From Comamonas sp. (lineage in GTDB: Bacteria > Pseudomonadota > Gammaproteobacteria > Burkholderiales > Burkholderiaceae_C), in the NCBI GenBank assembly GCA_018384835.1, contig JAHAYB010000112.1, forward strand, positions 1 through 13,719: a stretch of DNA of 13,719 nt. The letters run 5' to 3'. The notes beneath the pieces are model-generated. The model searched no databases. It was not told where the DNA came from and saw only the letters and a list, made by a program, of their open reading frames with translations. This document shows positions 13,172 through 13,719 of this stretch, piece after piece. Made by a program: the position numbers and the translations under genes. Numbering within the stretch: the stretch's first letter is position 1; every line of letters starts with the position of its first letter.

Positions 13172-13471
13172 ATGGCAGTCGGAAACGCACACTTCGAACC
13201 TAAGTCCCGTACGAAGCGGGAGATGAGCTTGCATGCGCAGAAGCGAGGATGCCAACGAGGCATTCCGCTGGGTTCAGCGACCTTGGTCGTGGCGTTTGGA
13301 GAGCCGGAGCATGACAACCGCGGCGGTATCCGATACCTGATGACAGACAAAGCACTGGACAACCTGCGCAGGGTGGTTGGCAACTCGCAGAAGGTGGAAG
13401 CACTGGCAGGCGTCTATGCGGTGGTCAGCGCAACGGACTCAACCATCATCACCGTGGCTCACCGCCATTGA
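13172..13471 (+). CDS. DUF4258-like small protein
   Basis: 99 aa from ATG 13172, with GGAGG at 13162-13166 five bases before the start. After a basic N-terminus, the sequence LHAQKRGCQRGIPLGSATLV has the H-A-x-x-R....R-G-I pattern of DUF4258, followed by FGEPEHDNRGGIRYLM, and it ends with VYAVVSATDSTIITVAHRH, the usual strand ending in IITV. The family is short (80-110 aa), cytoplasmic and poorly characterised; relationship to RelE-like toxin folds has been suggested for similar proteins, but no antitoxin gene is visible beside it. It has its own promoter-like sequence and probably forms an operon with the gene starting 9 bp after its stop. Confidence 0.6.
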   Translation: MAVGNAHFEPKSRTKREMSLHAQKRGCQRGIPLGSATLVVAFGEPEHDNRGGIRYLMTDKALDNLRRVVGNSQKVEALAGVYAVVSATDSTIITVAHRH

Positions 13472-13480
13472 AAGCAAAAA

Positions 13481-13719
13481 ATGATTCGTACACAGCTTCC
13501 TATCCCTCGCGCGTTTTTGGCCCTGCAGGACATCGCATCCTCGCGAGCAGCCGATGGCTGGGCCACAGCAGCTTTTGCCTTGACCTGGATTGCAGCTGCG
13601 CGCATGGTGCAGTCTGGCAATGTTCCGGGTGTTGATAAGGTTGAAGAGTTGGCTGGTCAGCCGGCCTGGAGCCAAGTTGAACGTGCAGGACTTGCTATTG
13701 ACGCTCTTGACCGTGTGTT
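13481..13719 (+). CDS. Start of a gene, possibly an N6-adenine DNA methylase (partial)
   Basis: ATG 13481, 9 bp after the DUF4258 stop, opens a frame that runs off the window after 79 codons: MIRTQLPIPRAFLALQDIAS, then SRAADGWATAAFALTWIAAA, then VPGVDKVEELAGQPAWSQV. The helical, Ala-rich N-terminus resembles the start of N-6 DNA methylases (HsdM-like, or orphan plasmid methylases), but the SAM-binding and NPPF motifs would lie beyond the window, so this cannot be confirmed. There is no clear ribosome site, so translation is probably coupled to the gene before it. Confidence 0.4.
   Translation, partial: MIRTQLPIPRAFLALQDIASSRAADGWATAAFALTWIAAARMVQSGNVPGVDKVEELAGQPAWSQVERAGLAIDALDRV

Noticed and set aside
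12838..13383. Extension of the recombinase reading frame upstream to 13383
   Set aside because: The canonical start MLVGYARVST with a good ribosome site is at 12837; the extension has no homology and overlaps the DUF4258 gene on the other strand.
1..13719. tRNA, rRNA or tmRNA genes and an associated attachment site
   Set aside because: I looked for the conserved TTCRA arm with CCA end and for large-RNA landmarks and saw none, so no att site could be assigned although the region looks integrated.

Overview
The window reads as accessory DNA from a betaproteobacterium, probably a member of the Comamonadaceae or a close Burkholderiales relative. This rests on a PHA phasin of the betaproteobacterial type, a serine recombinase and HsdR remnants with familiar sequences, and moderate-to-high GC in the conserved genes. 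It is interrupted by clearly AT-richer imported genes. The organism call is inference from protein style, not from a marker gene.

Layout. 1-339: the end of an IS5-family transposase abutting the 3' end of an unidentified gene. 627-1160: an intact phasin gene, with a 17-bp palindrome upstream and a hairpin downstream. 1190-2636: gene-poor DNA with a small inverted-repeat structure and at most two doubtful reverse ORFs. 2637-3497: a divergent HTH (Cro/CI-like) protein of unknown role with a good terminator. 3910-4611: an AT-rich reverse-strand unknown protein with a C-terminal HTH, bracketed by two same-orientation IS5-type end sequences. 4659-4996: a broken IS5-family transposase.

5031-5945: a striking array of about 100-bp repeats carrying 9-bp iteron-like units (CTGGTCARN) on both strands. 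About 0.5 kb further on is what looks like a replication operon: a 49-aa ORF (6276-6425), an SF3 helicase without a visible primase domain (6437-7705), and a larger P4-type protein (7940-10093) whose N-terminal TOPRIM-like region seems to lack its catalytic Glu and whose C-terminal half is a second SF3 helicase. A second 9-bp repeat cluster (ACCCTACAN x3 plus an inverted copy) follows directly. The arrangement recalls the cis replication region (crr) and alpha protein of satellite phage P4. I infer a decayed or cryptic satellite or plasmid-like replicon integrated here.

10355-11460: an hsdR (type I restriction) remnant that has lost its nuclease end and both helicase motors. 11445-12038: a ProQ/FinO-like RNA-binding protein. 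12241-12255: a TACATAC-type palindrome with no adjacent gene start. 12280-12837: a serine recombinase with GAGAC repeats in its upstream region. 13172-13471: a DUF4258-like small protein, followed immediately by the start of a gene (13481 to the window end) that may be an N6-DNA methylase. The whole window behaves as a mosaic of mobile-element debris around a two-helicase replication module.
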